The notes beneath the pieces were generated by a model. That model saw nothing but the letters and a program-made list of their open reading frames with translations, made no database searches and was not told where the DNA came from. Position numbers and translations under genes: made by a program. Shown here in pieces: positions 26,908 through 36,559 of a DNA stretch of 64,000 nt. This stretch comes from Companilactobacillus mishanensis (GTDB lineage: Bacteria; Bacillota; Bacilli; Lactobacillales; Lactobacillaceae). The stretch's first letter is position 1. Each line of letters begins with the position of its first letter. The stretch lies in NCBI RefSeq assembly GCF_003946505.1, contig NZ_RHON01000003.1:1-64000 (forward strand). The letters run 5' to 3'.

Positions 26908-27507
26908 TTATTCTCCCCCTGTTTGCGTAATACCTGATTGCTCAGACTGAGATTGTTCAACACATGATCTTAATTCAGTTCTGATTATGCTGATAACTCT
27001 AAAGTATAAATCATCAGATTCTTCTTTTGAGTTCTGCAATAAGTTGTATGTTCCGTCCTCAATAACAGAGAACAACAAATCCAAATCTTGTTGACGATAG
27101 TCGTCGTTCCAATCACTATACGTCAAAAACTCAAGCATCAGTGGCAAATAATCCGATAACTCAGTTCCATCGATTTGGACTCCAAACATTTCGTAAAGCA
27201 TTTTCAGCTTTGCCAAAAGTGAGCCACGTTCTCTGGAATCAGTCATCTTGTAATACGTCATGTATAAAGTATAACGATTATTCAATTCAAAAAGCGATAC
27301 ATAATGAGTTTTTATCTCTTCAAGTGAATAAGCTTCCATTGCAGTGATAATGTCGATCAATTCATCCTTTTCCGGAGTATCTGAATAATTTGCTTTAAAA
27401 TCATCCAAAAACTGAGGTTCAAGAATTTGTTGAGTTGGGTAATCTATCAAACGAGATAAATAGATAAATCCGCCCTTCATACTATCCAACTTTTCAATAT
27501 TAATCAC
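26908..27507 (-). CDS. narJ: Nitrate reductase assembly chaperone
   Basis: TorD/NarJ-family chaperone that holds apo-NarGH for cofactor insertion. About 199 residues if the GTG at 27507 is used; this start has a GGAGG site 8 nt upstream and overlaps the narH stop by 8 bp. The longer in-frame extension runs inside narH and looks unlike NarJ. Recognisable segments are YLSRLIDYPTQQIL at the start, SLFELNNRYTLYMTYY in the middle and SDYLPLMLEFL. Translation is probably coupled to narH. Confidence 0.9.
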   Translation of the reverse strand: MINIEKLDSMKGGFIYLSRLIDYPTQQILEPQFLDDFKANYSDTPEKDELIDIITAMEAYSLEEIKTHYVSLFELNNRYTLYMTYYKMTDSRERGSLLAKLKMLYEMFGVQIDGTELSDYLPLMLEFLTYSDWNDDYRQQDLDLLFSVIEDGTYNLLQNSKEESDDLYFRVISIIRTELRSCVEQSQSEQSGITQTGGE

Positions 27508-29059
27508 GCCAGATTCCTCCATAGAAACTTTCTGCATAGATATCTTTTGATGACATTCCTGCTTTAGCTTTACGTAACATGCTGCCATGTTCTGGAGCTA
27601 AGGCACAGCCGTTACATTCTTCGTAACCTAATCCACCTTGATCGTCTTCAACATGTTCGATTTTTTCCTTTTTAGCTTTAGGAATAACGAATCTGTCGTC
27701 GTATTTAGCGATTGCCAATAGACGATATAGTGAAGTTGCTGATTCTTCTGTCAAACCAACACGGTCAAGTTTTTCAGGATCGAAATCTTTTCCACTTGTT
27801 TTAGCACGCATATATAGCCTCATCATTGCTAATTTATATAACGCATTCTTGATTACTTCAGTGTTTCCACCAGCAAGAAGATTTGCTAAGTATTCAACAG
27901 GGATACGCATTTCTTCGATAGCTGGGAAGATAAGTTCAGGATACTTGATTGAGTTCTTACCTTCAAAGTAATTCATGATTGGTGATAGCGGTGGCACATA
28001 CCAAACCATTGGCATTGTACGGTATTCAGGATGTAATGGGAATGCAATTTTTTCTTCAACAGCCATCTTATAAATAGGTGAACGTTGAGCAGATCTGATT
28101 GTTTCCATATCCACACCGTCAGCGAGTGCTTGGTCGATTACGTCTGGATCATTCGGATCTAGGAATAAATCTAATTGTCTTTCATATAGCTTTGTATCAT
28201 CTGGTTCTTCACATGCTTCTGCAACACGATCAGCATCATACAAGATAACACCGATGTAACGAATACGGCCAACACAAGTTTCTGAACAAACTGTTGGTAG
28301 ACCTTCTTCGATTCTTGGATAACAGAAAGTACATTTTTCAGCTTTGTTAGTCTTCCAGTTGAAGTAAACCTTCTTGTATGGGCATCCTGTCATACAGAAT
28401 CTCCATCCACGGCAACGTTCTTGGTCGACCAAAACAATACCATCTTCGTCACGCTTGTACATAGCACCACTTGGACATGAAGCAACACAAGCAGCATTAA
28501 GACAGTGTTCACATAAACGAGGTAAGTACATCATGAAAGTTTTTTCGAAGTTACCTTTGATATCTGCTTCGATGTTTTGCATATTAGGATCTTCACCAAA
28601 ACTACGGTCTGATCCAGCTAAATCATCGTCCCAGTTAGGACCATTAGTAAGCTTCATTGGTTTTCCAGTAATTTGTGATTTTGCACGAGCAACTGGTTGA
28701 TGCTTTGATTCTTTGCCAAATAATGTTTTATAGTCGTATGTCCATGGTTCGTAGTAGTCATCAAGGTTAGGCATATCTGGATTGTAGAAAATCTTAGCAA
28801 GTGAAACTTTGTTTAGTTTACTACCAGCACGAAGTTCCAATTTACCTTTTCTATTCAACTTCCAGCCACCCTTGTAGTGACTTTCATCTTCCCATTTTTT
28901 AGGGTATCCAACACCAGGTCTAGTTTCAACGTTGTTAAACCACATGTATTCAGCACCGGGACGGTTAGTCCAAGTTTGCTTACATGTTACCGAACAAGTA
29001 TGGCATCCGATACACTTATCCAGGTTCAAGACCATGGAAATTTGTGCTTTAACTTTCAT
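27500..29059 (-). CDS. narH: Respiratory nitrate reductase, beta (iron-sulfur) subunit
   Basis: 519-residue electron-transfer subunit that carries one [3Fe-4S] and three [4Fe-4S] clusters between NarI and NarG. All Cys groups are visible: CIGCHTCSVTCKQTW near residue 16, CEHCLNAACVASCPSG near 184, CRGWRFCMTGCPYKK near 216 with the Trp that specifies the 3Fe cluster, and CTFCYP plus CSETCVGRIRYIGV near 243-265. Length matches the family. It overlaps narG by 11 bp. Confidence 0.97.
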   Translation of the reverse strand: MKVKAQISMVLNLDKCIGCHTCSVTCKQTWTNRPGAEYMWFNNVETRPGVGYPKKWEDESHYKGGWKLNRKGKLELRAGSKLNKVSLAKIFYNPDMPNLDDYYEPWTYDYKTLFGKESKHQPVARAKSQITGKPMKLTNGPNWDDDLAGSDRSFGEDPNMQNIEADIKGNFEKTFMMYLPRLCEHCLNAACVASCPSGAMYKRDEDGIVLVDQERCRGWRFCMTGCPYKKVYFNWKTNKAEKCTFCYPRIEEGLPTVCSETCVGRIRYIGVILYDADRVAEACEEPDDTKLYERQLDLFLDPNDPDVIDQALADGVDMETIRSAQRSPIYKMAVEEKIAFPLHPEYRTMPMVWYVPPLSPIMNYFEGKNSIKYPELIFPAIEEMRIPVEYLANLLAGGNTEVIKNALYKLAMMRLYMRAKTSGKDFDPEKLDRVGLTEESATSLYRLLAIAKYDDRFVIPKAKKEKIEHVEDDQGGLGYEECNGCALAPEHGSMLRKAKAGMSSKDIYAESFYGGIWRD

Positions 29060-32000
29060 TCCACTTAACCTCCTTTAATTTTCTAACATTTACGTATAAG
29101 TCTCTTTGGTTACCGATTGGACCGTAGTAGTTAAATCCGTAACTTAATTGTCCATATCCACCAACCATTTGTGTAGGTTTAACGTGGATTTGAGTTGGCG
29201 CATTATGACTACCACCACGGTTACCTGTGATAGTTGAAAGTGGTTCTTCAATTTCCATATCTTGAGCATGATACATGTACATTGTTCCATCAGGCATTCT
29301 TTGAGAAACAACAGCTCTGGCTGTAACAACACCATTCTTGTTGTAAAGTTCTACCCAATCGTTATCTTCAACACCGATCTTCTTGGCATCGTCTAAACTC
29401 AACCAAACTGTTGGACCACCTCTAAATAGGGTCAACATGTAAAGATTATCTTGGTAAGTAGTATGGATATTCCACTTCCCATGAGGTGTTAAGTAACGAA
29501 GAGTGATTTCTTTATCAGCTTTTTCAACATGTGTATCAGTAGGTGCCATTACGAATGGTGGAAGTGTTGGTTTGTATGTTGCTAACTCTTCACCATATTC
29601 TTGGAAAATCTCGTGATCCAAGTAATATGACTGTCTACCAGTAAGTGTTCTAAATGGAACATTACGTTCGATATTTACTGAGAATGGTGAATATCTATCT
29701 CCATCATGTTTAGCACTTGAGAAAATTGGAGTAGGAATAGATTCACTAGGTTGAGCAGTGATACTTCTGAAGGTCATTTGCTTTTCAGCTTGTCCGGCAG
29801 AAATATCAGCAAGTTTTTCACCTGTGATCTCTTCGGCATTCTTCCAAGCCTTTTGAGAAACATGTCCATTTGAAGCACTTGATAGATGAAGAATCGCTTC
29901 AGCAACGTTCATATCTTGATCAAGTTTAGGACATCCCTTTTCGATTCCGTCTGTGTATGTACCGATGATGTCTTTCAATTCATCATATTCATCGGCAACA
30001 CTGTAACTGAATCCGTTGGCTCCAACTTTTCCACGAGCGTTAGGTCCGAGTGAAATGAATTTGTCATAAATCTTAGTGTAGTCACGTTCAACAAGTGAAA
30101 GACTAGGCATTGTCTTACCAGGAATGGCTTCGATTTCGCCCTTCTTCCAGTCTTTGATCTCACCTAATGGTTGTGAAATCTCTCCTTGTGAATCATGGCC
30201 AAGTGGTTGAGTCTTCAAATCATATTTGACACCACTTAGGTACTTCTTCGACATTTCTGAGAATGTCTTTGCAATACCCTTGAAGGCTTGCCAATCACTC
30301 TTAGATTCCCAAAGTGGATCAACAGCCTTATTGAATGGGTGAATAAATGGATGCATATCAGTACTTGAAAGATCTTCTTTTTCATACCAAGTTGCAGCTG
30401 GTAAAACAATATCTGAATAAAGTGGAGTTGTTACCATTCTGAAGTCGAATGTAACAGCTAGGTCCAATTTACCGTCGATACTGTGGTCATCCCATTCCAT
30501 ATCTTCAGGCTTGAAATTACCATTTGTTTTAGCAAGCAAACCATTTTCAGCACCTAGCAAGTGACGCATAAAGTATTCTTGTCCTTTACCAGATGATGCG
30601 AATAAGTTTGAACGCCAGATGAACATACCTTTAGGTTGATTGATGTCTTCATCAGGAGCTTCAGCAGCAAATTGTAAGCTACCATCTTTCAACTCTTGAA
30701 CGACATGTTTTGAAAGTTCATCCATGTTTCTCGTATTGTATTTATCCACGAAACTCAAACTATTACGGTTGAATTGTGGATATGATGGCATCCATCCTAA
30801 TCTGATAGCCATTTGGTTGTAATCAGCCGGATGTTTGTAACTGTGAGAGATAGTTTTGACAGGTGACTTTTGAGCTGCATTATCAAGCTCATCGTATTTC
30901 CATTGGTCACTAGCAAAGTAGAAGAATGATGTACCTTGTTGTTGACGTGCTCCACCTGGTTGCCAGTCGTTAGCAAATGCAATATTTGCCCAGCCTTCAG
31001 CAGGACGAAGTTTTTCTTGTCCAACATAGTGAGCCCAGCCACCACCTTGCACACCAATACAGCCAGTTAATAGCAACATATTGATAGCGGCACGATAAGT
31101 CATATCTGAGTTGAACCAGTGGTTAACACCGGCACCAATAATAATCATTGACTTACCTTTTGTTTCAGCAGCATTTTCTGCGAATTCATTGGCAATTTGG
31201 ACGATCATATCTTTACGTACACCAGTGATTTTTTCTGACCAAGCAGGTGTAAACAAGCTATCCAAATCGTCGTATCCTTTGGCAGCATATGGATCACCAT
31301 CAACACGAGCAATACCATATTGAGCCATAAGTAAATCAAAGACAGTAGCAACTTTTTGTTTTGTGCCGTCTTTCAAAGTGACTTCATGATAAGGAAGTGT
31401 TCTTTGGAAAACATCATTTCCTTCAGCATCGAAACTTGGCATATCGATGACTTCTGTTTTTCCTTCATCTATAAATGAAAGTTTAGGATCAATTTGATGG
31501 CCATCTTCAGCTGTTAAATCAAGATTCCATTTCTTACCCTTTTCCCATCTTTGACCGATTGTTCCGTTTGGAACGACCATTTCTTGATCAGTTTCATCTA
31601 CTAATACAGGTTTCCATTCAGCATTAACTTCTTCAGCATCTGAAATATCAGAAATTCTGAGGAATCTTCCTGAAGTAACGTGTTCTGGATTGACTTCACT
31701 TTGATCAAGCATGATGACAAATGGTAAATCAGTAAATCTCTTCGAGTAATCAATAAAGTATGGTACTTGTTTCTTATTATAAAATTCGTTCAAGATAACG
31801 TGAGTGAATCCTTGAGCCAATGCGGCATCTGAACCAGGATGTGGAGACAACCAGTTATCAGCGAATTTAACGTTTTCAGCATAATCTGGACTGATTGAAA
31901 CGACTTTTGTTCCTTTATAACGTGCTTCAACCATGAAATGAGCATCCGGTGTTCTAGTTAATGGAACATTTGAACCCCACATCATCAAGTATTGACTGTT

Positions 32001-32720
32001 ATACCAGTCAGCTGATTCAGGAACATCTGTCTGTTCACCCCAAACTTGAGGAGATGCTGGTGGTAGATCGGCATACCAATCATAGAAACTAAGCATTTCT
32101 CCACCAAGCATTGAAATAAATCTTGCTCCAGATGCGTAACTCAACATCGACATAGCAGGAATAGGTGAGAATCCAGCAATACGATCAGGACCATATTTTT
32201 TGATGGTATAGATCAACATTGCAGAAATCATTTCACTGGCATCTTGCCACTTAACACGGATCAATCCACCATGACCACGAGCAGACTTGTATGACTTAGT
32301 CTTCTCAGGGTCTGTAACGATACTTTCCCATGCATCGATTGGATTATCAGTATTCTTCTTAGCTTCGTCCCACATTCTCCAGAGACGTTCACGAATGTAT
32401 GGATATTTGATTCTTAGAGGGCTGTATTCATACCACGAAAAACTAGCACCACGAGGACACCCACGTGGCTCATATTCTGGCATGTTAGGTCCACAAGATG
32501 GGTAGTCAGTTGATTGATGTTCCCACGTTACAACACCTTGCTTAACGTACACGTTCCAACTACAAGAACCCGTACAGTTAACACCGTGAGTCGTGCGGAC
32601 AACTTTATCATGTGCCCAACGTTTCTTGTATAACTTTTCCCAACGACGAGAGTTTTCCTCTAGTTGAGTGAAGTTCCCATTAAACTTTTCGACTTTTTTA
32701 AAAAATTTCGATTTTAGCAT
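29049..32720 (-). CDS. narG: Respiratory nitrate reductase, alpha (molybdenum) subunit
   Basis: 1223-residue catalytic subunit binding bis-MGD molybdenum and the FS0 cluster; reduces nitrate to nitrite on the cytoplasmic side of the membrane. The FS0 ligands are in THGVNCTGSCSW and EPRGCPRGASFSWY (residues about 45-95). The Mo-ligand Asp is in SFYDWYADLPPASPQ near residue 217, and WGEQTDVPESADWYNSQY follows. I start at the ATG at 32720 behind an AGGGA site, not at an upstream TTG. First gene of an eleven-gene operon; probably activated by the NreBC-like system encoded divergently. Confidence 0.97.
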   Translation of the reverse strand: MLKSKFFKKVEKFNGNFTQLEENSRRWEKLYKKRWAHDKVVRTTHGVNCTGSCSWNVYVKQGVVTWEHQSTDYPSCGPNMPEYEPRGCPRGASFSWYEYSPLRIKYPYIRERLWRMWDEAKKNTDNPIDAWESIVTDPEKTKSYKSARGHGGLIRVKWQDASEMISAMLIYTIKKYGPDRIAGFSPIPAMSMLSYASGARFISMLGGEMLSFYDWYADLPPASPQVWGEQTDVPESADWYNSQYLMMWGSNVPLTRTPDAHFMVEARYKGTKVVSISPDYAENVKFADNWLSPHPGSDAALAQGFTHVILNEFYNKKQVPYFIDYSKRFTDLPFVIMLDQSEVNPEHVTSGRFLRISDISDAEEVNAEWKPVLVDETDQEMVVPNGTIGQRWEKGKKWNLDLTAEDGHQIDPKLSFIDEGKTEVIDMPSFDAEGNDVFQRTLPYHEVTLKDGTKQKVATVFDLLMAQYGIARVDGDPYAAKGYDDLDSLFTPAWSEKITGVRKDMIVQIANEFAENAAETKGKSMIIIGAGVNHWFNSDMTYRAAINMLLLTGCIGVQGGGWAHYVGQEKLRPAEGWANIAFANDWQPGGARQQQGTSFFYFASDQWKYDELDNAAQKSPVKTISHSYKHPADYNQMAIRLGWMPSYPQFNRNSLSFVDKYNTRNMDELSKHVVQELKDGSLQFAAEAPDEDINQPKGMFIWRSNLFASSGKGQEYFMRHLLGAENGLLAKTNGNFKPEDMEWDDHSIDGKLDLAVTFDFRMVTTPLYSDIVLPAATWYEKEDLSSTDMHPFIHPFNKAVDPLWESKSDWQAFKGIAKTFSEMSKKYLSGVKYDLKTQPLGHDSQGEISQPLGEIKDWKKGEIEAIPGKTMPSLSLVERDYTKIYDKFISLGPNARGKVGANGFSYSVADEYDELKDIIGTYTDGIEKGCPKLDQDMNVAEAILHLSSASNGHVSQKAWKNAEEITGEKLADISAGQAEKQMTFRSITAQPSESIPTPIFSSAKHDGDRYSPFSVNIERNVPFRTLTGRQSYYLDHEIFQEYGEELATYKPTLPPFVMAPTDTHVEKADKEITLRYLTPHGKWNIHTTYQDNLYMLTLFRGGPTVWLSLDDAKKIGVEDNDWVELYNKNGVVTARAVVSQRMPDGTMYMYHAQDMEIEEPLSTITGNRGGSHNAPTQIHVKPTQMVGGYGQLSYGFNYYGPIGNQRDLYVNVRKLKEVKWNES

Positions 32721-32737
32721 ATGCAATTTCCCTACCA

Positions 32738-32853
32738 ATATCCTAATTTATCAATACTTTTTTACTTATGATAAATCTATCACGTATTTGAGTTGACTTC
32801 GATTAGGATTTTCCCTAACCTTTTTGATAAACACGAATCTGGAGGGATTGTAA
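32738..32853. promoter_or_regulatory. Divergent promoter region between narG and moeB with candidate NreC site
   Basis: Contains the dyad TTAGGA-TTTT-CCCTAA at 32803-32818, close to the staphylococcal NreC consensus as I recall it (GTAGGG-N4-CCCTAC), and a second dyad TGATA-AATC-TATCA at 32769-32782. For narG a possible -10 TATCAT at 32773-32768 has only a poor -35 (TCAACT), typical of activated promoters; the first dyad lies just upstream. For moeB, TTGACT at 32793-32798 and TAACCT at 32816-32821 are 17 bp apart. Boxes are seen; their use is inferred. Confidence 0.55.
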
Positions 32854-33585
32854 ATGGTTACTAGTAGATATGATAGACAGTTAAAAATCGAACAAATAGG
32901 TGAAAAAGGGCAAGCAAAGTTCGAGAAATCTCACGTATTAGTTATTGGAGTTGGTGGTTTAGGAAGTTACGTTTCTTCAGAATTAGTTAAAGCTGGTATC
33001 GGCAAAATTACACTAGTTGATTTCGACAAAGTGGAATTGACCAACTTACATCGTCAGAATTTATATACCGAAGATGACGTAAATCGTTATTTAGATAAAC
33101 TAGTCGCCATGAAACAACATTTACAAGACGCAAATAGTAACGTTACAATCATTGTGAAAAACCAAAAATATTCAGCCGACTTGATAACCGACGAATATGA
33201 CCTAGTGATCGATTGTACTGACAATTTCCCAGTTAAATACCAAATAAACAAAGACTGTTTTGATAAGAAAATGCCTTATATCTTTGGAACTTGCGCCGGA
33301 AATCAAGGTCAAGTAATGTTCGTAAATTCAGAAAGCAGTGCCTGTCTAGAATGTCTCTATCCACATCAAGATATTTCGACTTTAGGATTGAGTAAGAATA
33401 TTGGAACTAATCCAATGATCGTCGCTCTTTCAGGAAGTTTGGAAGCATCAATGGCTCTCAAATTTCTCACCTCTCCAGAATCAGTCAAGCCAGGTTATTT
33501 GATGGTCATCGACAACTGGAATTTTGATTTCCGAAAAATACACGTCAAGAAACAATCAAACTGCCCAATTTGTGGAGGAAAATAA
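32854..33585 (+). CDS. moeB: MoeB/ThiF-family adenylyltransferase for MoaD
   Basis: 243-residue E1-like enzyme that adenylates the MoaD C-terminus. The ATP site GVGGLGSYVSSELVKAGIG lies near residue 32, with the Arg finger in NLHRQNLY and IDCTDNF downstream. Two CxxC pairs for structural zinc, CLEC near residue 172 and CPIC at the end, are intact. There is no rhodanese domain, so sulfur comes from another protein. A good GGAGGG site precedes the ATG. First gene of the plus arm of the nitrate island. Confidence 0.93.
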   Translation: MVTSRYDRQLKIEQIGEKGQAKFEKSHVLVIGVGGLGSYVSSELVKAGIGKITLVDFDKVELTNLHRQNLYTEDDVNRYLDKLVAMKQHLQDANSNVTIIVKNQKYSADLITDEYDLVIDCTDNFPVKYQINKDCFDKKMPYIFGTCAGNQGQVMFVNSESSACLECLYPHQDISTLGLSKNIGTNPMIVALSGSLEASMALKFLTSPESVKPGYLMVIDNWNFDFRKIHVKKQSNCPICGGK

Positions 33586-33588
33586 TTA

Positions 33589-34056
33589 ATGATCGAATTT
33601 GGAATTATCACTGTTAGTGACACTAGAACCGAGGAAACTGACAAATCTGGTAAGTATTTGCAGGACAAGCTAACTTCCCTTGGCAATAAATTTGTTACAA
33701 AATATATTGTGAAAGATGACGCCAAAGAAATTCTCATGGCGTACAATAAATTAATAGATACTAACTGTGAATTGATACTAGTCAATGGGGGAACCGGCAT
33801 TGCTGTCCGTGATGTCACGATTGAAACTTTAGAGCCACAATTTGTGAAATTGATACCTGGCTTCGGGGAATATTTCCGTCGAATAAGTTTTGATGAAATC
33901 GGAACTAGAGCTCTAGCTTCAGGTGCTACTGCTGGTATCACTGCAACTGATCAATTGTGTTACTTGTTACCAGGATCAACCAACGCTTGCCAAACAGCTT
34001 TAGAAAAAGTAATTTTACCCGACCTAGATCATTTAATTAAGGAGATAACCAAATAA
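33589..34056 (+). CDS. moaB: MoaB/MogA-family molybdopterin adenylyltransferase
   Basis: 155-residue protein that adenylates molybdopterin before metal insertion. Family signatures NGGTGIAVRDVTIETL (near residue 65) and PGFGEYFRRISFDEIG are present; GTRALASGATAGI follows. It starts 3 bp after moeB and overlaps moeA by one base. Whether it should be called MogA or MoaB cannot be decided from sequence alone; in Gram-positives one protein usually does the job. Confidence 0.92.
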   Translation: MIEFGIITVSDTRTEETDKSGKYLQDKLTSLGNKFVTKYIVKDDAKEILMAYNKLIDTNCELILVNGGTGIAVRDVTIETLEPQFVKLIPGFGEYFRRISFDEIGTRALASGATAGITATDQLCYLLPGSTNACQTALEKVILPDLDHLIKEITK

Positions 34057-35285
34057 TGTACACACCAGTAGACAAAAGAAATGACATAACTATCGACGAG
34101 GCCCGAAACCGAATTGCTGAAAGTATGTCAAAACTAACTTTAGGAACTGAAAAGGTGAACGTCGATAATTCAGATCATCGAATTATTGCTGAAGACGTGA
34201 CAGCCACTCATGATCTACCAACATTTCGTCGCTCAGGTTATGACGGATTTGCATTATTGAGTTCCGATTTAACAAGTTTTCCAGTCCAACTAAAAGTCGT
34301 TGGAAACATCCCTGCTGGTGCAAATTTTGACCGTCCATTAGTTTCTGGCGAAGCAGTCAGAATAATGACCGGTGGTTACGTTCCAGATGGTGCAGATTTA
34401 GTTGTCATGTTAGAAACTACCAAAATGTTGGATGATGACACTTTGGAAATCTCAGAACGTCAAAAACGTGATAATATCACCCAAATCGGTTCCTTCTTCA
34501 AACAAGGTGACGTTTTACTATCAAAGGATACTGAAATCAACCCCGGCGGAATAAGCTTACTAAGTGCTTTCGATATTCACGAAATCACTGTTTACAAGAA
34601 ACCAAGAATCGGTATTATCACTACCGGTTCAGAACTATTACATCCCGGTGAAGACATCGTTAACGGTAAAATTTTCAACAGTAATGGTCCCTTGATCAAA
34701 GCTCTTTGTACTGAGAATGGTGCAGATGTCGTTGGATATACACAAATAAAAGATGATCCTGAATTACTCAGACAAGCTGTTAAAGACTTACAAGGAAAAT
34801 GTGATGTCATTATTACAAACGGTGGGGTCTCAGTCGGAGACTACGATATTATCGCCGATCTTGCTAAGTCAGCTGACGAGTTACTTTTCAACAAGATTCA
34901 AATGCGCCCTGGTAGTGTTACTACTGCCTTCGTTGACAAAGGTATCATCTACTTTGGGCTTTCAGGTAACCCCGGTGCCTGCTTCACAGGATTCTATTTA
35001 TACGTTGAATATGCCCTTCGCGTACTTCAAAAGCAAAAGAGCCGTTGCATCGAGTGTCAAGGTACTTTGAACGAAGAATATACCAAAACTAATATGTATG
35101 ACCGTATTCTCAGAGGACAATATCATATCGATTCAGATCACATTGAAGTCGGTCGAGTTGGTGGAGACCAATCTGATAATCTAAATAACTTACAACGAGC
35201 AACTTGCTTCTTTGAAATACCACGTGGTGATTCAGTAACTCCCGCAGGAAGCGTGCTTAGAACATGGTTACTACCTTTCAAATAA
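34056..35285 (+). CDS. moeA: Molybdopterin molybdotransferase
   Basis: 409-residue MoeA that inserts molybdate into adenylated molybdopterin. Signature segments are HDLPTFRRSGYDGFAL near residue 52 (this family usually has PxFDNSAMDGYA), the MTGGYVPDGADLVVMLE segment near 107, and the MogA-like domain with GIITTGSEL and TNGGVSVGDYD near 265. The C-terminal domain IV is present. It overlaps mobB by 22 bp, and both are probably translationally coupled. Confidence 0.94.
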   Translation: MYTPVDKRNDITIDEARNRIAESMSKLTLGTEKVNVDNSDHRIIAEDVTATHDLPTFRRSGYDGFALLSSDLTSFPVQLKVVGNIPAGANFDRPLVSGEAVRIMTGGYVPDGADLVVMLETTKMLDDDTLEISERQKRDNITQIGSFFKQGDVLLSKDTEINPGGISLLSAFDIHEITVYKKPRIGIITTGSELLHPGEDIVNGKIFNSNGPLIKALCTENGADVVGYTQIKDDPELLRQAVKDLQGKCDVIITNGGVSVGDYDIIADLAKSADELLFNKIQMRPGSVTTAFVDKGIIYFGLSGNPGACFTGFYLYVEYALRVLQKQKSRCIECQGTLNEEYTKTNMYDRILRGQYHIDSDHIEVGRVGGDQSDNLNNLQRATCFFEIPRGDSVTPAGSVLRTWLLPFK

Positions 35286-35749
35286 TCGGGCACAAAAAAA
35301 GTGGCAAGACTACATTGACGAACGACTTTCTCAAATTTGGTAAAGCAGCTGGTTACAGCTTCAGTGTAGTCAAGCACACTCATGGACCGGTGGATATCCC
35401 GGCCAATACTGACACCGGAAAATTTTATCAGCAGTCAGATGATGTTTTACTTCTAAACGACAGCCAAACAATTCATTACCAAAGAAAAATTGCTAAAACT
35501 GCCTCAGAACAAATTACAGAATTGCAAAAAAATAGCCCCGCTGATTTTTTGATCATCGAAGGTTTAAAAGAATTGGATTATCCCAAAATTACTTTGCTTA
35601 AAGAAGACGAAGTAAAGTCAGATTTCGCAGATATATCACAAATATTAGTTTTCGCTAGTATCCAAAAAGACGAATCAAATATCATTTCTTTGATGGATAC
35701 TGACGAACGTAAAAAATTCATTATTAATTTTTTGAGGGAAATACAATGA
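35264..35749 (+). CDS. mobB: Molybdopterin-guanine dinucleotide biosynthesis adaptor
   Basis: 161-residue P-loop protein. The Walker A motif is IIGHKKSGKTTLTNDF near residue 7, followed by VVKHTHG and DFLIIEGLKEL. MobB binds GTP and assists MobA. It overlaps moeA by 22 bp and mobA by 4 bp. MGD is the form of cofactor required by NarG, so the presence of mobA and mobB here fits. Confidence 0.92.
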   Translation: MVTTFQIIGHKKSGKTTLTNDFLKFGKAAGYSFSVVKHTHGPVDIPANTDTGKFYQQSDDVLLLNDSQTIHYQRKIAKTASEQITELQKNSPADFLIIEGLKELDYPKITLLKEDEVKSDFADISQILVFASIQKDESNIISLMDTDERKKFIINFLREIQ

Positions 35750-36303
35750 CAGATGGATTGATTTTGGCAGGCGGAAGATCCACCCGCTACCAAAGTGACA
35801 AAGCTCTGGCACACTTCAATACTAGAGTGTTAACAAATGTCGAATTCACGACCAAACAAGTTCTACCATTCGTCGAACACTGCTATGTTTCGACCAACGA
35901 AACGAATAATAGACCAATCAGACAGTTTTTCTTCAACGTCAATCGTGTCTCGACTATACAAGATCAAGCCCCACTAATAGACAAAGGACCAGTTTCTGCC
36001 TTATGGTCATATTTTCAAGAAACAGGCAATCAAGATGCAGACTTGTTAGTTGTTGCAACTGATTACAAAAATATTGATCAAAATGTGCTAAAATTGATAA
36101 GCAACAAAATCGCTTACATTCAATGTGGCGAAGAGTCTTACTACACGTTCTGCCACATCCAGATCAATTCCAATGACTTCAGGCGTCAAATGCGGAATCG
36201 TAACTATCGTTGGCAAAATATACTTAGAATTTCTAACTGTGAGACTGTTTATATAGCTAATTCAAACATCAAGAACATCAATTATCAGGAGGATCTACAA
36301 TGA
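35746..36303 (+). CDS. mobA: Molybdenum cofactor guanylyltransferase
   Basis: 185-residue nucleotidyltransferase that couples GMP to molybdopterin. The opening GLILAGGRSTRYQSDKALAHF is the GTP-binding LAGG-x-S-x-R-x-x-x-DKA motif. PLIDKGPVSALWS and the metal-site-like VATDYKNI follow. It overlaps mobB and the next small gene by 4 bp each. The C-terminal part is more divergent than the N-terminus, as is usual for lactobacilli. Confidence 0.88.
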   Translation: MTDGLILAGGRSTRYQSDKALAHFNTRVLTNVEFTTKQVLPFVEHCYVSTNETNNRPIRQFFFNVNRVSTIQDQAPLIDKGPVSALWSYFQETGNQDADLLVVATDYKNIDQNVLKLISNKIAYIQCGEESYYTFCHIQINSNDFRRQMRNRNYRWQNILRISNCETVYIANSNIKNINYQEDLQ

Positions 36304-36548
36304 AAAACAAGTCTGAAATGAGCGACGGCGACTTCCAAAAATTAATTCGCATTTGCATGAACGATCTAACGATCCAACGCACTCTTTTGGAAAATGATAT
36401 GCAAGAGCAACGTGATGATTTAAGAACTCTTGAACAAGACCAAGCTATCGACAAATTGGAACGTAGAATAATGTTGATCAAAAAAGATTACGAACATTAT
36501 TCTCAATTTGCTGACCCAAGCTTTGCTGATCAAGAAATTCAATATTAG
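36300..36548 (+). CDS. Small coiled-coil protein between mobA and nreB, unknown function
   Basis: 82 residues, predicted almost entirely helical and highly charged, with a heptad-like stretch around residues 25-70 (TLLENDMQEQRDDLRTLEQ). No family recognised, no signal or membrane segment. It overlaps mobA by 4 bp and ends 11 bp before the kinase gene, so it is clearly part of the operon. In staphylococci this position next to nreB is held by nreA, a GAF-domain nitrate sensor of about 150 residues; this protein is too short to be one. A role in signalling is only suggested by position. Confidence 0.75.
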   Translation: MKNKSEMSDGDFQKLIRICMNDLTIQRTLLENDMQEQRDDLRTLEQDQAIDKLERRIMLIKKDYEHYSQFADPSFADQEIQY

Positions 36549-36559
36549 AGATGATACCC

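Noticed and set aside
32769..32782. TGATA-AATC-TATCA considered as an FNR box
   Set aside because: The half-site spacing is TGAT-N6-ATCA instead of TGAT-N4-ATCA, and no FNR/Crp gene is nearby. Kept only as an unassigned dyad.
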